A program made the translations under genes and the position numbers. Shown in pieces: positions 33,995 to 43,119 of a stretch of 64,000 nucleotides of DNA. Numbering within the stretch: position 1 is the first letter of the stretch; every line of letters begins with the position of its first letter. Under the pieces are notes generated by a model. It worked only from the letters and a program-made list of their open reading frames with translations. It searched no databases and had not been told where the DNA came from. Location: contig CANJLK010000006.1 in the NCBI GenBank assembly GCA_947475465.1, positions 45,344-109,343 on the forward strand, in the 5' to 3' direction. The stretch comes from Caulobacteraceae bacterium (GTDB lineage Bacteria; Pseudomonadota; Alphaproteobacteria; Caulobacterales; Caulobacteraceae).

Positions 33995-36988
33995 CTAGTC
34001 CTCAAGGCTCATCAGGCTGGCGTTGCCGCCCGCCGACGTGGTGTCAATGGACACCGTCCGCTCGGTCACGAACCGGTAGAGATAGTGGGGCCCGCCGGCC
34101 TTGGGACCCGTCCCAGACAGGCCTTCGCCGCCGAACGGCTGGACGCCGACCACCGCGCCGATCATCGAGCGGTTGACGTAGAGGTTGCCGACCCGGGCCA
34201 GGGCCTCGACCCGTTCGGCCGTCTCGCCCAGCCGGCTGTGCAGGCCCATGGTCAGGCCAAATCCGGAGGCGTTGATCCGCTCAATCGTCTGATCGAGTTC
34301 GTCGGCCTTCCAGGTCGTCACATGCAGGACGGGGCCGAACCATTCCTCGGTCAGGTCCTCGATGCGGTCGAGGCGGATGACGGTGGGCGGGACGAACAGG
34401 CCCTCGGCCGGGGCGCCGCAGGCCGCGACCACGCGATCCCGGTGGCGTGCGATGTGATCCAGGAGCCGGGTCCTGGCCGCGGTGTCGATCACCGGGCCGA
34501 CGTCGGTGGAAGGATCGGCCGGGTCGCCGATCCGAAGCTCGGCCATGGCGCCCTTCAGCATGTCCAGGGTCGGCTGAGCGATCTCCTCCTGCAGGACAAG
34601 GAGCCTGAGCGCCGAGCACCGCTGGCCGGCGCTGCGGAAGGCCGAGGTGATCACGTCGGCCACCACCTGTTCGGCCAGGGCCGTGGAATCCACGATCATG
34701 GCGTTCAGACCGCCGGTTTCGGCGATCAGCGGGACAAGCGGCCGGGATTCATCCTCCAGCAGTGTGCGGGCGATCTGCCGGGCGGTCCGGGTCGACCCGG
34801 TGAACGCCACGCCGGCCACCCGGGGATCGGCGACCAAGGCCTGGCCGACATCTGGGCCGCCGGGGGCGAACTGCAGGACGGCGGCGGGAACGCCGGCCTC
34901 ATGAAGCAAGGCGACCGCGCGCCGGGCGATCAGCGGCGTCTGGGGCGCCGGCTTGGCGACCACCGCGTTGCCGGCGACCAGGGCGGCCGTGACCTGGCCC
35001 ATGAAGATCGCCAGGGGGAAGTTCCACGGGCTGATGCAAAGGAAGACCCCGCGTCCCACCATGCGCAGCTCGTTGCGCTCGCCGGTCGGGCCGGGCAGCA
35101 CGACCGGCCCCAGGGCCTGGCGCGCCTGCAAGGCGTAGTACCGGCAGAAGTCGATCGCCTCGCGGACTTCGCCCACCGCATCGCCCAGCGTCTTGCCCGC
35201 CTCGCGGACGGCGATGGCCATAAGCGCCGTGCGGTCGCGCTCCATGAGATCGGCGGCGCGTTCCAGGCAGTCGGCGCGGGCCCCGATGGGGTGCGCCGCC
35301 CAGGCGGGCTGAGCGGCTTCGGCGCGCATCACGCTGGCCCGGGCGTCCCCTGATCCCAGCGGGGCGACGGGCCGGTTTTCCACCGCCCAGGCCTTTTCCA
35401 TTTCCGCAAGGAGCGCCGCCACGGCCGGCGCGTCCGACAGGTCCAGGCCGGGGGAGTTTCGCCGGGTCTCGCCATAGAGCTCGCCGGGCGCGGGGATCTT
35501 CGGGTTCGCGGCGCACCCGGTCGCGGCGATCAGGCCCGCCGGATCGGCCAGGAGGTCTTCGTCCGAGATGCTGCGGTCCGCCAGCTGGTTGACGAAGCTG
35601 GAATTGGCGCCGTTCTCCAGCAGCCGCCGCACCAGGTAGGCCAGCAGTTCACGGTAGCCGCCGACCGGCGCGTAGATGCGGGCGTTGACCTCCTCTTCGG
35701 CGATCAGCCGCTCGTAGAGGCCCATACCCATGCCATGCAGGCGCTGGAACTCGAAGTCTCGCCGCGCACCGGCCCACTGCAGCACGGTGGCGACGGTCAA
35801 GGCGTTGTGGGTGGCGAAGGCGGGATAGAGGTGTTGGGCCGCCAGCATGACCCGTGCGCAGGCCAGGTAGCTGACATCGGTGGCTGCCTTGCGGGTGAAG
35901 ACCGGATAATCCGCCAGTCCCTGTTCCTGCGCCCGCTTGATCTCGGTGTCCCAGTAGGCGCCCTTGACCAGCCGCACTGATAGCCTTCGCCTGGTGGCCG
36001 CGCCGAGATCGTCGGCCCAGCCGATCACTGCCGAGGCCCGACGCTGGTAGGCCTGCACCGCCATGCCCAGACCGTCCCAGCCGCGCAGACCCGGGTCGGC
36101 GGCGACCGCGGCGATGATGTCCAGCGACATCTCCAGGCGATCGGCCTCCTCGGCGTCGATGGTCAGGCCGATGCCGGCGTCCCGGGCCGCGCGGGCCAGG
36201 TCGAGGACCAGACCTGTCAGCTCGGGAACGGCGCGCTCCGCCTGCAGGGGTTCGTAGCGCGGATGCAGCGCCGAGAGCTTCACGGAGACCGTGTCGCGGC
36301 CGAAGACGTCGCCGCCCTCTTCCGCGGCGCCCACGGCTGCGATGGCGCCCAGGTAGGCCTGCTGATAGTCCGCCGCGTCGGCCCGTGTGCGGGCCCCCTC
36401 GCCCAGCATGTCGAAGGAATAGCGGAAGGCGGCGCCCTCGGCCCGGCGGCTGCGCTTCAGCCCCTCGGCGATGTCGCGGCCGAGCACGAACTGCTCGCCC
36501 ATGATCTGCATGGCGCTGGCCACCCCGGCGCGCACCGCCGGCTCCCCCAGCCGCTGGACCAGCCGCAGCAGGGGCTTGGGTTCGCGCTCTCCCACCAGGG
36601 CGCGTGTCAGCATCAGGCCGATGGTGGCGCTGTTCACCCTCAGGGAGGGCGAGGCGCCCGCATGCGCCCGCCAGTCGCCCTCGCCCACCTTGTCCTGGAT
36701 CAGCAGATTCTGCGTATAGGCGTCGGGCGCCCGCAGATAGGCTTCCGCCAGGCCGAGCAGGGCGATCCCTTCGTCGGTGTTGAGGCCGTACTCCTGCAGG
36801 AACCGATCGATCCAGCCCACATGCCTGGCGCTGCGCAATTCGGCGATCAGCGACAGCGCCCGCGCGCGGATCGGGCCGGTTTCGGCCACGGCAGGACGGG
36901 CCAGGGGCAGGAGCGCGCTAAGGACCTGCGGCTCCGACTGGCGGTAAAGCGCGCGAAGCACCGCGCGGCTGGGGGATTGGGCGGTCAT
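33995..36988 (-). CDS. putA: Bifunctional proline dehydrogenase / glutamate-semialdehyde dehydrogenase
   Basis: PutA oxidises L-proline to glutamate in two steps: an FAD-dependent proline dehydrogenase barrel (~150-450; KLSALHPRYEP, IDAEEADRLE, RLVKGAYWDTEIK, YAPVGGYRELLAYLVRRLLENG) and an NAD-dependent aldehyde dehydrogenase (~500-980; ISPWNFPLAIFMGQV, ETGGLNAM, catalytic Cys in GQRCSALR). The ATG at 36988 is preferred over the upstream frame opening at 37039 because GGAG lies about 7 nt upstream. At 997 residues it is the shorter form, without the N-terminal DNA-binding domain of E. coli PutA, so it is probably not self-regulating. Membrane-associated through the quinone-reducing flavin domain. 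Confidence 0.95.
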   Translation of the reverse strand: MTAQSPSRAVLRALYRQSEPQVLSALLPLARPAVAETGPIRARALSLIAELRSARHVGWIDRFLQEYGLNTDEGIALLGLAEAYLRAPDAYTQNLLIQDKVGEGDWRAHAGASPSLRVNSATIGLMLTRALVGEREPKPLLRLVQRLGEPAVRAGVASAMQIMGEQFVLGRDIAEGLKRSRRAEGAAFRYSFDMLGEGARTRADAADYQQAYLGAIAAVGAAEEGGDVFGRDTVSVKLSALHPRYEPLQAERAVPELTGLVLDLARAARDAGIGLTIDAEEADRLEMSLDIIAAVAADPGLRGWDGLGMAVQAYQRRASAVIGWADDLGAATRRRLSVRLVKGAYWDTEIKRAQEQGLADYPVFTRKAATDVSYLACARVMLAAQHLYPAFATHNALTVATVLQWAGARRDFEFQRLHGMGMGLYERLIAEEEVNARIYAPVGGYRELLAYLVRRLLENGANSSFVNQLADRSISDEDLLADPAGLIAATGCAANPKIPAPGELYGETRRNSPGLDLSDAPAVAALLAEMEKAWAVENRPVAPLGSGDARASVMRAEAAQPAWAAHPIGARADCLERAADLMERDRTALMAIAVREAGKTLGDAVGEVREAIDFCRYYALQARQALGPVVLPGPTGERNELRMVGRGVFLCISPWNFPLAIFMGQVTAALVAGNAVVAKPAPQTPLIARRAVALLHEAGVPAAVLQFAPGGPDVGQALVADPRVAGVAFTGSTRTARQIARTLLEDESRPLVPLIAETGGLNAMIVDSTALAEQVVADVITSAFRSAGQRCSALRLLVLQEEIAQPTLDMLKGAMAELRIGDPADPSTDVGPVIDTAARTRLLDHIARHRDRVVAACGAPAEGLFVPPTVIRLDRIEDLTEEWFGPVLHVTTWKADELDQTIERINASGFGLTMGLHSRLGETAERVEALARVGNLYVNRSMIGAVVGVQPFGGEGLSGTGPKAGGPHYLYRFVTERTVSIDTTSAGGNASLMSLED

Positions 36989-37162
36989 GACGATCTCCAG
37001 AGCCTGCCATAAATGGGTCAGGCTCGCCCGCGGCGCCAACGCTGACCGATTTTCCCGTGCCTCAGGCTTTCAATGCGGCCAAACTCACCGTTAAGTTCGC
37101 CGCGCTAGAGCTTGTAGGATCGCCAAGTTCGGTCCAGCACTGGATGATCCCAAGGAGTTCCC

Positions 37163-37474
37163 GTGTCCGACCGGCCCATCCTGTCGCTTAAGCCCCGCAA
37201 GCCCGCGGAAGCCGCCCCGCCCGAGGGGCCTTCCCGCTGGAAGTGCAAGCCCTGCGGCGCCGGCTTCGAGGTGGCCGCCGATTCCACCGAGGAACATGTG
37301 CGCTGCCCCAAGTGCAATGCGCGCCTGGGCCTGACCGCCGACTTTCTGAGCGACCCGCCGAAGATCCAGCGGCTGCGGGCCCGTGTGGACACCTCCAAGC
37401 CGCCGGAACCGGTGAAGGCCGTCCCGACCCTGATTGTCACCCGGGCCCCGATCCGACGTCGTCCCGCCCCCTGA
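37163..37474 (+). CDS. Small zinc-ribbon protein of unknown function
   Basis: This 103-residue protein has two CxxC knuckles (CKPCG and CPKCN) spaced 24 residues apart, a likely zinc ribbon, flanked by basic, proline-rich tails. The GTG start is preceded by AAGGAG at ~6 nt. It diverges from putA. The 3' end overlaps the convergent gene 37437-37775 by 38 nt. No specific function can be named. Confidence 0.7.
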   Translation: MSDRPILSLKPRKPAEAAPPEGPSRWKCKPCGAGFEVAADSTEEHVRCPKCNARLGLTADFLSDPPKIQRLRARVDTSKPPEPVKAVPTLIVTRAPIRRRPAP

Positions 37475-37775
37475 TCGCGCCGCCGAGCCTGAAACTGGCC
37501 CGGCAAAGCACCTCACCATCCGCCGCGAAGGCCTGCAGGTGAAGACGCGCGCCCGACTCGGCGCCGCTGCGCGTCAGCCAGACCAGTTCCTTGGCGGTGG
37601 CGGGCGGCCAGATGTCGCTGAGCGCGGCTTCGGCCACGCACAGCTGGTCCATACCATTCTCGCCGTCCAGCCGGACCTGGATGCGGTCGGTGGGGCGTCC
37701 GGCCACGGCGGCGGCGAACCTGCGGACCGCCTCGGCGGCGTCTCCGGCTTTGTCGTGATCTTCGAAGCTTGGCAT
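37437..37775 (-). CDS. Hypothetical protein
   Basis: The 112-residue product has a plausible globular composition (RIQVRLDGENGMDQLCVAEAAL, ELVWLTRSGAESGARLHLQAFAADGEVL) and no signal peptide or membrane helix. No family was recognised and no strong ribosome-binding site precedes the ATG. It lies downstream of an intrinsic terminator and of a threonine-rich short reading frame. The tail overlaps the convergent zinc-ribbon gene, so the true end is real but its last residues may be non-essential. Confidence 0.6.
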   Translation of the reverse strand: MPSFEDHDKAGDAAEAVRRFAAAVAGRPTDRIQVRLDGENGMDQLCVAEAALSDIWPPATAKELVWLTRSGAESGARLHLQAFAADGEVLCRASFRLGGAIRGRDDVGSGPG

Positions 37776-37816
37776 CTGTGCGTTGTCCGACTTGGCTTCG
37801 GACCGGCGCGGCGCAT

Positions 37817-37850
37817 TAAAAAACCCCGTGTCCTGATCCGGAGCGGGGTT
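37817..37850 (-). terminator. Intrinsic terminator
   Basis: On the minus strand AACCCCG pairs with CGGGGTT (7 bp, loop of 15 nt that can also pair internally) and is followed by a run of six T. It lies after btuD and before the 37437-37775 gene, so it would end the B12-uptake operon or act as an attenuator for the downstream gene. Confidence 0.8.
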
Positions 37851-37876
37851 GCTGACCTGGCGATCGTTGCGATGTC

Positions 37877-37954
37877 TTAAGTCGCGCGCGTTCGCCCCCC
37901 GTCCGTCTGGCCGGTGGTAATCATTTTCGCAGTCGTGAGGCGCTGGGAGCGCAT
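37877..37954 (-). CDS. Possible threonine-rich leader peptide
   Basis: A 25-codon frame (alternative internal start gives 15 codons) contains seven threonines, including a Thr-Thr in both halves (RLTTAK, MITTGQ). It ends 27 nt before the intrinsic terminator at 37817-37850, the arrangement of attenuator leaders. There is no good ribosome-binding site and the downstream gene is not an amino-acid biosynthesis gene, so this may be coincidental. Confidence 0.25.
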   Translation of the reverse strand: MRSQRLTTAKMITTGQTDGGRTRAT

Positions 37955-37991
37955 CGGGATTTTCACCGGCGGAAGGTTCGAGGCGCGGTCT

Positions 37992-38789
37992 CTATAGCGG
38001 CGCGGCGGCCGGCAGGGAAGCCGGGCCCAGGAAATCCACCAGAGCCTCGCGGCCGACACCTTCGATCCGGGTCTCGACATCGAAGACCCTGCGCAGCAGG
38101 GCGGGGGTCAGGACCTCCGCCGTCGGCCCGAACGCGGCCAGTCGACCGTCCTTCAGGGCCATCAGGTGGGTCGACCAGCGAGCCGCCAGGGTGAGGTCGT
38201 GGATCGAGGCGATGACCAGCTTGCCCTGAGCGGCGAGCCCGGCCAGGCGGCCGACCGTGTCCAGGGCGTGGCGCGGGTCGAGCCCGGACATCGGCTCATC
38301 GACAATCACCACCTGAGGATCGCCGATCAGCGCCCGGGCCAGCATGGCCCGGGCCAGCTCGCCCCCGGACAGGGTGGTGGCCGGCTGCAGCCGGTGATCG
38401 AGGAGATCGCAGGCGGCGAGCGCCTCGGTGAGTCTCGGTTCGATGCCCCCCGGAAGGCCGCCGAACGCGGGCAGTCGCGGGATCAGGCCCAGCGCCACCA
38501 GCCGCTCGACACTGATCGGCCATTCGGCGCGCAGGCTCTGCGGCAGGAAGGCGCGGCGTTGCGCGAGCCGGCGGCGATTGAAATCCGCGAGCGGTCGGCC
38601 GTCCATGGCCACCGAGCCGGCATCCGGCTTCAGCAGGCCCGCCAGTACGGACAGCACGGTCGATTTCCCGGCCCCGTTGGCCCCCAGCAAGGCCACAAAT
38701 GCCCCGTCCTCAAGACTTACCGTGACACCATCCACGATGGCCCTCCCACCGCGCCGAACGGTGAGGTCGCGGCCCTCCAGCCTGCTCAT
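37992..38789 (-). CDS. btuD: Vitamin B12 (or siderophore) ABC transporter, ATP-binding protein
   Basis: The 265-residue ATPase has Walker A (GANGAGKST), the ABC signature (LSGGELARAML), Walker B (VVIVDEP) and the switch histidine (ASIHDL). It energises uptake of a corrinoid or iron chelate from the periplasm. The start overlaps the permease stop by 4 nt (ATGA). It is the last gene of the operon controlled by the cobalamin riboswitch, which favours B12 as substrate. The FecE family is close in sequence, so the substrate call rests on the riboswitch. Confidence 0.88.
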   Translation of the reverse strand: MSRLEGRDLTVRRGGRAIVDGVTVSLEDGAFVALLGANGAGKSTVLSVLAGLLKPDAGSVAMDGRPLADFNRRRLAQRRAFLPQSLRAEWPISVERLVALGLIPRLPAFGGLPGGIEPRLTEALAACDLLDHRLQPATTLSGGELARAMLARALIGDPQVVIVDEPMSGLDPRHALDTVGRLAGLAAQGKLVIASIHDLTLAARWSTHLMALKDGRLAAFGPTAEVLTPALLRRVFDVETRIEGVGREALVDFLGPASLPAAAPL

Positions 38790-39787
38790 GGCGCGACCTT
38801 CCGCAAGCGCACCACCAGCCAGAAGAAGAAGGGCGCGCCGATCAGGCTGGTGATGACCCCCAGCCGCAGTTCAGTGTTGGTGTGGATCACCCGCGTTCCG
38901 ATGTCGGCCACCAGCAGCAGCGCCGCCCCAAGCAGCGCGGAGGGCAAGAGGGTGCGGCTGGGCTGATGGCCGACGAATGGCCGGACCAGGTGGGGCGCGA
39001 CCAGTCCGATGAATCCGATCGATCCGGTGACCGAGGTCGCTGCACCTACCGCCAGGCCGACACCCAGCACCGCCAGGACCCGGGTGCGGTCCAGATGGAT
39101 GCCGAGGCTGACCGCCTGGGCCTCGCCCAGCGCGAGCGCATCCACAGCCCGGCCCATGGTGGAAAGAATCGCCAGGCCCGCCAGGATGAAGGGTGCGGCC
39201 AGAAAGATGTGGTCCCAGCTGCGCTCCGACAGTGAGCCGAGCATCCAGATGCTCATCTCGTAGGCCGCATAGGGACTGGGCGCGAAGTTGAGCGCCACCG
39301 CCAGGAAGGCGCCCATCAGGCCCGACACGGCGGCCCCGGCCAGGATCAGGGTGAGCGTGCTGCCGCGCCCGAAGATGAAGGTCAGGACCCCGGCGCCGAC
39401 CGCGCCGGCCAGCCCCAGCAACGGGGTGGAGAGGGGAAAGGCCGCGGCCAATCCGAAATAGATCGAGATCACGGCGCCCACCGCCGCGCCGCTGGAGACC
39501 CCCAGCAGCCCGGGTTCGGCCAGGGGATTGCGCAGCAGCCCCTGGAGCACAGCGCCGGAGAGGCCCAGCGAAGCCCCCACCAGGATTGCGAGAATGGCGC
39601 GCGGCAGGCGAAGTTCCGTCACCACCAGGCCCGCCAGGCTGACGTTCGGCGCCATCACTCCGCGCAGCAGATCGGCCGGGCTGATGTTCACCCGCCCGAT
39701 GAACAGGGAGGCGACCACGGCCACCGCCAGGGCCACGGCAGCCAACCCGGGCGCCCAGACGCCGATGCGGCGGACCCAGGCGCTCAC
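38786..39787 (-). CDS. btuC: Vitamin B12 ABC transporter permease
   Basis: The permease belongs to the FecCD/BtuC family, with about ten membrane helices and the signature GSIGFIGLVAPHLVRPFVGH, followed by LGVITSLIGAPFFFWL. GTG 39787 is chosen because it overlaps the stop of the binding-protein gene (GTGA); the frame opens 27 codons earlier but that stretch is arginine/proline-rich and unlike the family. This gives 333 residues, the normal size. It passes the corrinoid through the inner membrane with BtuD. Confidence 0.9.
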   Translation of the reverse strand: MSAWVRRIGVWAPGLAAVALAVAVVASLFIGRVNISPADLLRGVMAPNVSLAGLVVTELRLPRAILAILVGASLGLSGAVLQGLLRNPLAEPGLLGVSSGAAVGAVISIYFGLAAAFPLSTPLLGLAGAVGAGVLTFIFGRGSTLTLILAGAAVSGLMGAFLAVALNFAPSPYAAYEMSIWMLGSLSERSWDHIFLAAPFILAGLAILSTMGRAVDALALGEAQAVSLGIHLDRTRVLAVLGVGLAVGAATSVTGSIGFIGLVAPHLVRPFVGHQPSRTLLPSALLGAALLLVADIGTRVIHTNTELRLGVITSLIGAPFFFWLVVRLRKVAP

Positions 39788-40653
39788 GGCGCGCTCCGGC
39801 GCGGCGGCAGGGCGTCGAGCGCGTGGCGCAGTTCGAGGGCGGCCCCGGCTGACTGCGGCAGGCCGCACTCGGCCGCCACATCCAGGAAGGCGATGCTGCG
39901 GGGGCCATATCGCTCGCGGATCAGCCGATGCTGGGCCTCCGCGTTGTGCAGCGACGGCGGCCCGGACCGCTCGCGGCCGTACAGCAAGGCGTCGGGGTCG
40001 GCGGCCAGAAGCCTTTCGACATCGAAGGTGGAATTGTCGCGCCCCGGCAGGGCGGCGATGTTCACGGCCCCGGCCGCCGCGACGATGTCATTGACCAGGG
40101 TATCGCGCCCCGGGACGAAGGCGCCGCCGCTCCAGGCGATGACCCGGAGGCGGCGCTGCGGCGGATGCGCCGCGAGGTCGGCCAGGGTTGCGTCCATCTG
40201 GGCGGCGAGCGCCTCGGCGCGGGTCTGCTCGCCGATATCGCGGCCCAGTTGCACGACGACGCGGCGCGCCTGGGCCAGGTTGTTGACGCTCTTCACCTCG
40301 ACGATGCGCGCGCCCACCCGCCGGGCCAGGACGCGGGTCATGGGTGTGGAGGTGTCGCCCACCAGGATCAGGTCGGGCTTCAGGTTGATGATGTCCTCGG
40401 CCGTTCCATGGTTGACCGCTATGCCGGCGTCACGCCCCGGGAACAGGGCTTCGGCGCCGTCATGAGCCAGATGGCTCACCGACAGGATGTGTGCGCGCGG
40501 CGCCATCTGCAGCAACAGAAGGTCGGCGCACATGTTCATCGACATGATCCGCCGGGCCTGAGGCGGGTCTGACGGAGCCGCCGCGGCCGGTCCTGTCGCC
40601 AGGAGGGCCGCGGCGGCGGCGCCGTTCGCCAAGATGCGAAGGGCGCGCATCAT
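39784..40653 (-). CDS. btuF: Vitamin B12 periplasmic binding protein
   Basis: This is a 289-residue class III periplasmic binding protein with a signal peptide (ILANGAAAAALLATGPAAAA). It shows the family pattern RIMSMNMCADLLLLQMA, DIINLKPDLILVG, and an alpha-helical linker between lobes. It delivers the corrinoid from the outer-membrane receptor to BtuCD. The start is 2 nt from the stop of btuB and the end overlaps btuC by 4 nt. A second ATG lies 3 nt later. Enterochelin-type binding proteins share the fold; the riboswitch supports B12. Confidence 0.87.
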   Translation of the reverse strand: MMRALRILANGAAAAALLATGPAAAAPSDPPQARRIMSMNMCADLLLLQMAPRAHILSVSHLAHDGAEALFPGRDAGIAVNHGTAEDIINLKPDLILVGDTSTPMTRVLARRVGARIVEVKSVNNLAQARRVVVQLGRDIGEQTRAEALAAQMDATLADLAAHPPQRRLRVIAWSGGAFVPGRDTLVNDIVAAAGAVNIAALPGRDNSTFDVERLLAADPDALLYGRERSGPPSLHNAEAQHRLIRERYGPRSIAFLDVAAECGLPQSAGAALELRHALDALPPRRSAP

Positions 40654-40655
40654 CG

Positions 40656-42620
40656 TCAGAAGCGCGCCCGGACACCGGCGTAGGCTGCACGCCCCGGCGT
40701 GTTGAAGCCGTAGACCTCCCAGTAATGCTGGTCGGCCAGGTTCTCGACCCGCCCGAACAGCTCCACCGCGTCATTCAGCTTCCAGGCGCCAGCCAGGTTC
40801 ACCAGGGTGTAGGCCCCAAGCGTCACGGTCCGCGCCGGAAAGACGGAGAAATCGGTGTCGGTCACGTCGCCATTGTAGCGCATCGTCAGGGTGGCGCTCC
40901 CCCGATCGCGCGGCGCGCGCCAGGTGAGGTTCACGCTGGCGATGGTCGGCGGCCGGCGGATCTCCTTCACCCCGTTCTGCTTGGCGTCGAGCCAGGTGTA
41001 GGCCGCATCCAGACTGACATTTTCGGAGAGCTTCGCATCGGCGAACAGCTCGACGCCTTTTTGGGTGGAGGTCGTCGGCTGGTTGCCGGTGGTGCTGCAA
41101 CTGGTAGGCGCCGGCTGGCCGGGGCGCGTACAAAGCGCGACCGGCGCGCCGAAGATGCTGAAGATCTCGTCATGCAGCGCGGAGTCGAAATAGGTCGCGC
41201 CCAGATGCGTCCGGCCCTCGCCCAGTGTCAGGTCGACGCCGGCTTCCCAGCCCTTTGACCGTTCGGGCTTCAGGTTCGGATTGCCGACGAACGGGAAGGC
41301 GCTGGCGTTGTAGCCGAAGAGTTCGGTCTGGCTGGGGTTCTTGATCCCCGTGCCGCCGGCCGCCCGCAGACGAACCTGGTCGCTGAGCTTGTAGAAGCCC
41401 TGAAAGCGGTAGGTCGTGGCGTTCTGGAAGGCGTCGTTGTCGTCGTAGCGCACGGCGCCGCCGATCCCGGCCACCTCGCCCACCGCCAGATCGTATTGCC
41501 CCACGAAGCCCAGGTTCCGCACCGCGCGCCTGGTGGTGTCGGCGTTGAAGGGACCGGCCGGATTGGTGTTGCGATAGGTCTCGCGCTGGTCGTCGAAGGC
41601 CCCGGTCAGCCGGTGGGTCAGGGGCCCGGCGTCGACCCCCAAGGTGGTGGCGTAGGAGGCCTTGAGCCGGGTCCCCTCGTCGCCGCCGGTGCGCGCAAAA
41701 TTGCTGTCGCTGCTGCGGGTGGAGTCCACGCCCTGGACCTGCAGGCTGTGGGTCCAGCGGCCCTCCAGCATCTCGTAGTCCGCGCCCAGGAAACCGTAGC
41801 GGCTGATGGCGCGGAAGCCGGAGCCGGGCGAGTCCGTCGCAAAGCCCGGCGGCAGGAACGACTGGCCGTTGCTGTCGGCCTGGGTGTTCGTATAGCGGGC
41901 CACGGCGCGAAGGCGCAGGTTCGGCGCGACCTCATAGCCGAGCTTGGCCGCCAGCGACCCCAGCCTGGATCCGATGTCGCGTTTTCCGCCGGGCGCGACG
42001 ACATATCCGTCCGTCGACTGGTAGCCGCCGCTCAGCACATAATCGAGGCCCAGGCTGTAGCCGGCGACCCGGCCGGCCCCGCCATAGGTTCCCATCGAGC
42101 CGGCTTCAGCCCGCAGGCTGCGCCCCGATTCCTGGCGCCCGGTGGGGGTTATGTAGTTGATCACCCCGCCGATGGCGTCCGAGCCATAGATCGCGCTCTG
42201 CTGGCCGCGCAGCACCTCGACGCGGGCCACGTCGTCGGCCAGCAGGGTCGCGAAGTCGAACTCGCCGAAGAAGGGGTCGTCGGCCTTGACGCCGTCGATC
42301 AGGGTTAGAACGTGATTGCTCTCCGTTCCGCGCACCCGCACCTGGGTGAGGCTGCCGACTGCGCCGGTGCGGCTGACGGAGACCCCCGGCACGTCGCGCA
42401 GGACGTCGGAGACGATCCGCACCTGCCGGTCGGCAAAGTCCTGGGCCGTGATGACGCTGACCGAACCGCCGATCTTGCCGGCCTCGACGCCCTCAGGATC
42501 GCGGGTGCCGGTGACCAGCAGGTCGTCGACCAGGGTGGCGGCGGCGTCCGCCGCCCGGGTCTGCTGAGGTGTTGAGATGACCAGCGCGAGCGCGCTTACG
42601 CCGATGAGATATCTGAGCAT
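40656..42620 (-). CDS. btuB: TonB-dependent outer-membrane receptor, BtuB-like
   Basis: The receptor imports cobalamin across the outer membrane using TonB energy. The 654 residues have a signal peptide (LRYLIGVSALALVISTPQQTRA), a TonB-box-like segment (DDLLVTGTRD), a plug domain (GSVSVITAQDFADRQ, LRGQQSAIYGSDAIGGVINY) and a C-terminal barrel ending in F (YAGVRARF) with the last-strand motif YWEVYGFNTPGR. The ATG at 42620 has GGAAGAG close upstream; ATG 42632 in the same frame is an alternative. A longer frame runs back to 42938 through the riboswitch and is not coding. First gene of btuBFCD. Confidence 0.9.
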   Translation of the reverse strand: MLRYLIGVSALALVISTPQQTRAADAAATLVDDLLVTGTRDPEGVEAGKIGGSVSVITAQDFADRQVRIVSDVLRDVPGVSVSRTGAVGSLTQVRVRGTESNHVLTLIDGVKADDPFFGEFDFATLLADDVARVEVLRGQQSAIYGSDAIGGVINYITPTGRQESGRSLRAEAGSMGTYGGAGRVAGYSLGLDYVLSGGYQSTDGYVVAPGGKRDIGSRLGSLAAKLGYEVAPNLRLRAVARYTNTQADSNGQSFLPPGFATDSPGSGFRAISRYGFLGADYEMLEGRWTHSLQVQGVDSTRSSDSNFARTGGDEGTRLKASYATTLGVDAGPLTHRLTGAFDDQRETYRNTNPAGPFNADTTRRAVRNLGFVGQYDLAVGEVAGIGGAVRYDDNDAFQNATTYRFQGFYKLSDQVRLRAAGGTGIKNPSQTELFGYNASAFPFVGNPNLKPERSKGWEAGVDLTLGEGRTHLGATYFDSALHDEIFSIFGAPVALCTRPGQPAPTSCSTTGNQPTTSTQKGVELFADAKLSENVSLDAAYTWLDAKQNGVKEIRRPPTIASVNLTWRAPRDRGSATLTMRYNGDVTDTDFSVFPARTVTLGAYTLVNLAGAWKLNDAVELFGRVENLADQHYWEVYGFNTPGRAAYAGVRARF

Positions 42621-42824
42621 GAGCTCTTCCATTGCCTTCGTCCTGAACGACGGGCCGAGAGCCTCCGGCGGGCCCAAAGAGGACCCACGGCCGACGGGCC
42701 GGCTGGCGTGGACGCGGGTGCGCCTGGCCGGACCGGTCGAAACGGCCCTCAACCGCTTCTGCTCGTCGCTCAGACGGAGTTCCGCGCCCTGGATTCCACT
42801 GATCCGCGGGCTCGAGCGACACGC

Positions 42825-43018
42825 ACCGACCGGTTTCCTGGCTCGCGGGTCATAGCGGCCTATGCGGACCTTCCCGGGCCTTCGGCCCAGTGGCTGGCGA
42901 AAGGGTCTGACCCCCCTCCCCGTCGCATAAGCGCTCACCGCTCACAGTTGCAGGGACAGCCGCAGATCGGGGGTCAGACCCCCTCCTGCGTTCCCGTTTA
43001 AGCCCGAGGGCATCGGCG
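42825..43018 (-). ncRNA. Cobalamin riboswitch upstream of btuBFCD
   Basis: Read on the minus strand, the conserved elements appear in order: UUAAACGGGAACG (43001-42989), CUGUCCCUGCAACUGUGAGCGG around 42959-42938, GCCACUG (42894-42888), GGGAAGG, and the B12 box GAGCCAGGAAACCGGUC (42844-42828). The ~200 nt between the B12 box and the btuB start show no U-run hairpin, so translation control is likelier than termination. Two peripheral hairpins carry complementary loops. Bases 43019-43119, between the riboswitch and the GMC oxidoreductase stop, contain nothing I can identify. Confidence 0.92.
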
Positions 43019-43119
43019 CGCATTGGTCTTGGACCCGCGATTTTGCGCGGACCATCGCGGCGGTGGTCAGCCGCGACGCGGACTCATTGCCGGGCTTTTG
43101 GCGGCTTGTCCATTATGGC

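Noticed and set aside
37960..37990. GGTTCGAGGC and nearby bases as part of a tRNA gene
   Set aside because: No acceptor or anticodon stem pairs around the T-loop-like sequence.
42621..42938. N-terminal extension of the BtuB reading frame
   Set aside because: The stretch overlaps the riboswitch expression platform and B12 box and has no signal peptide; the ATG at 42620 starts a normal one.
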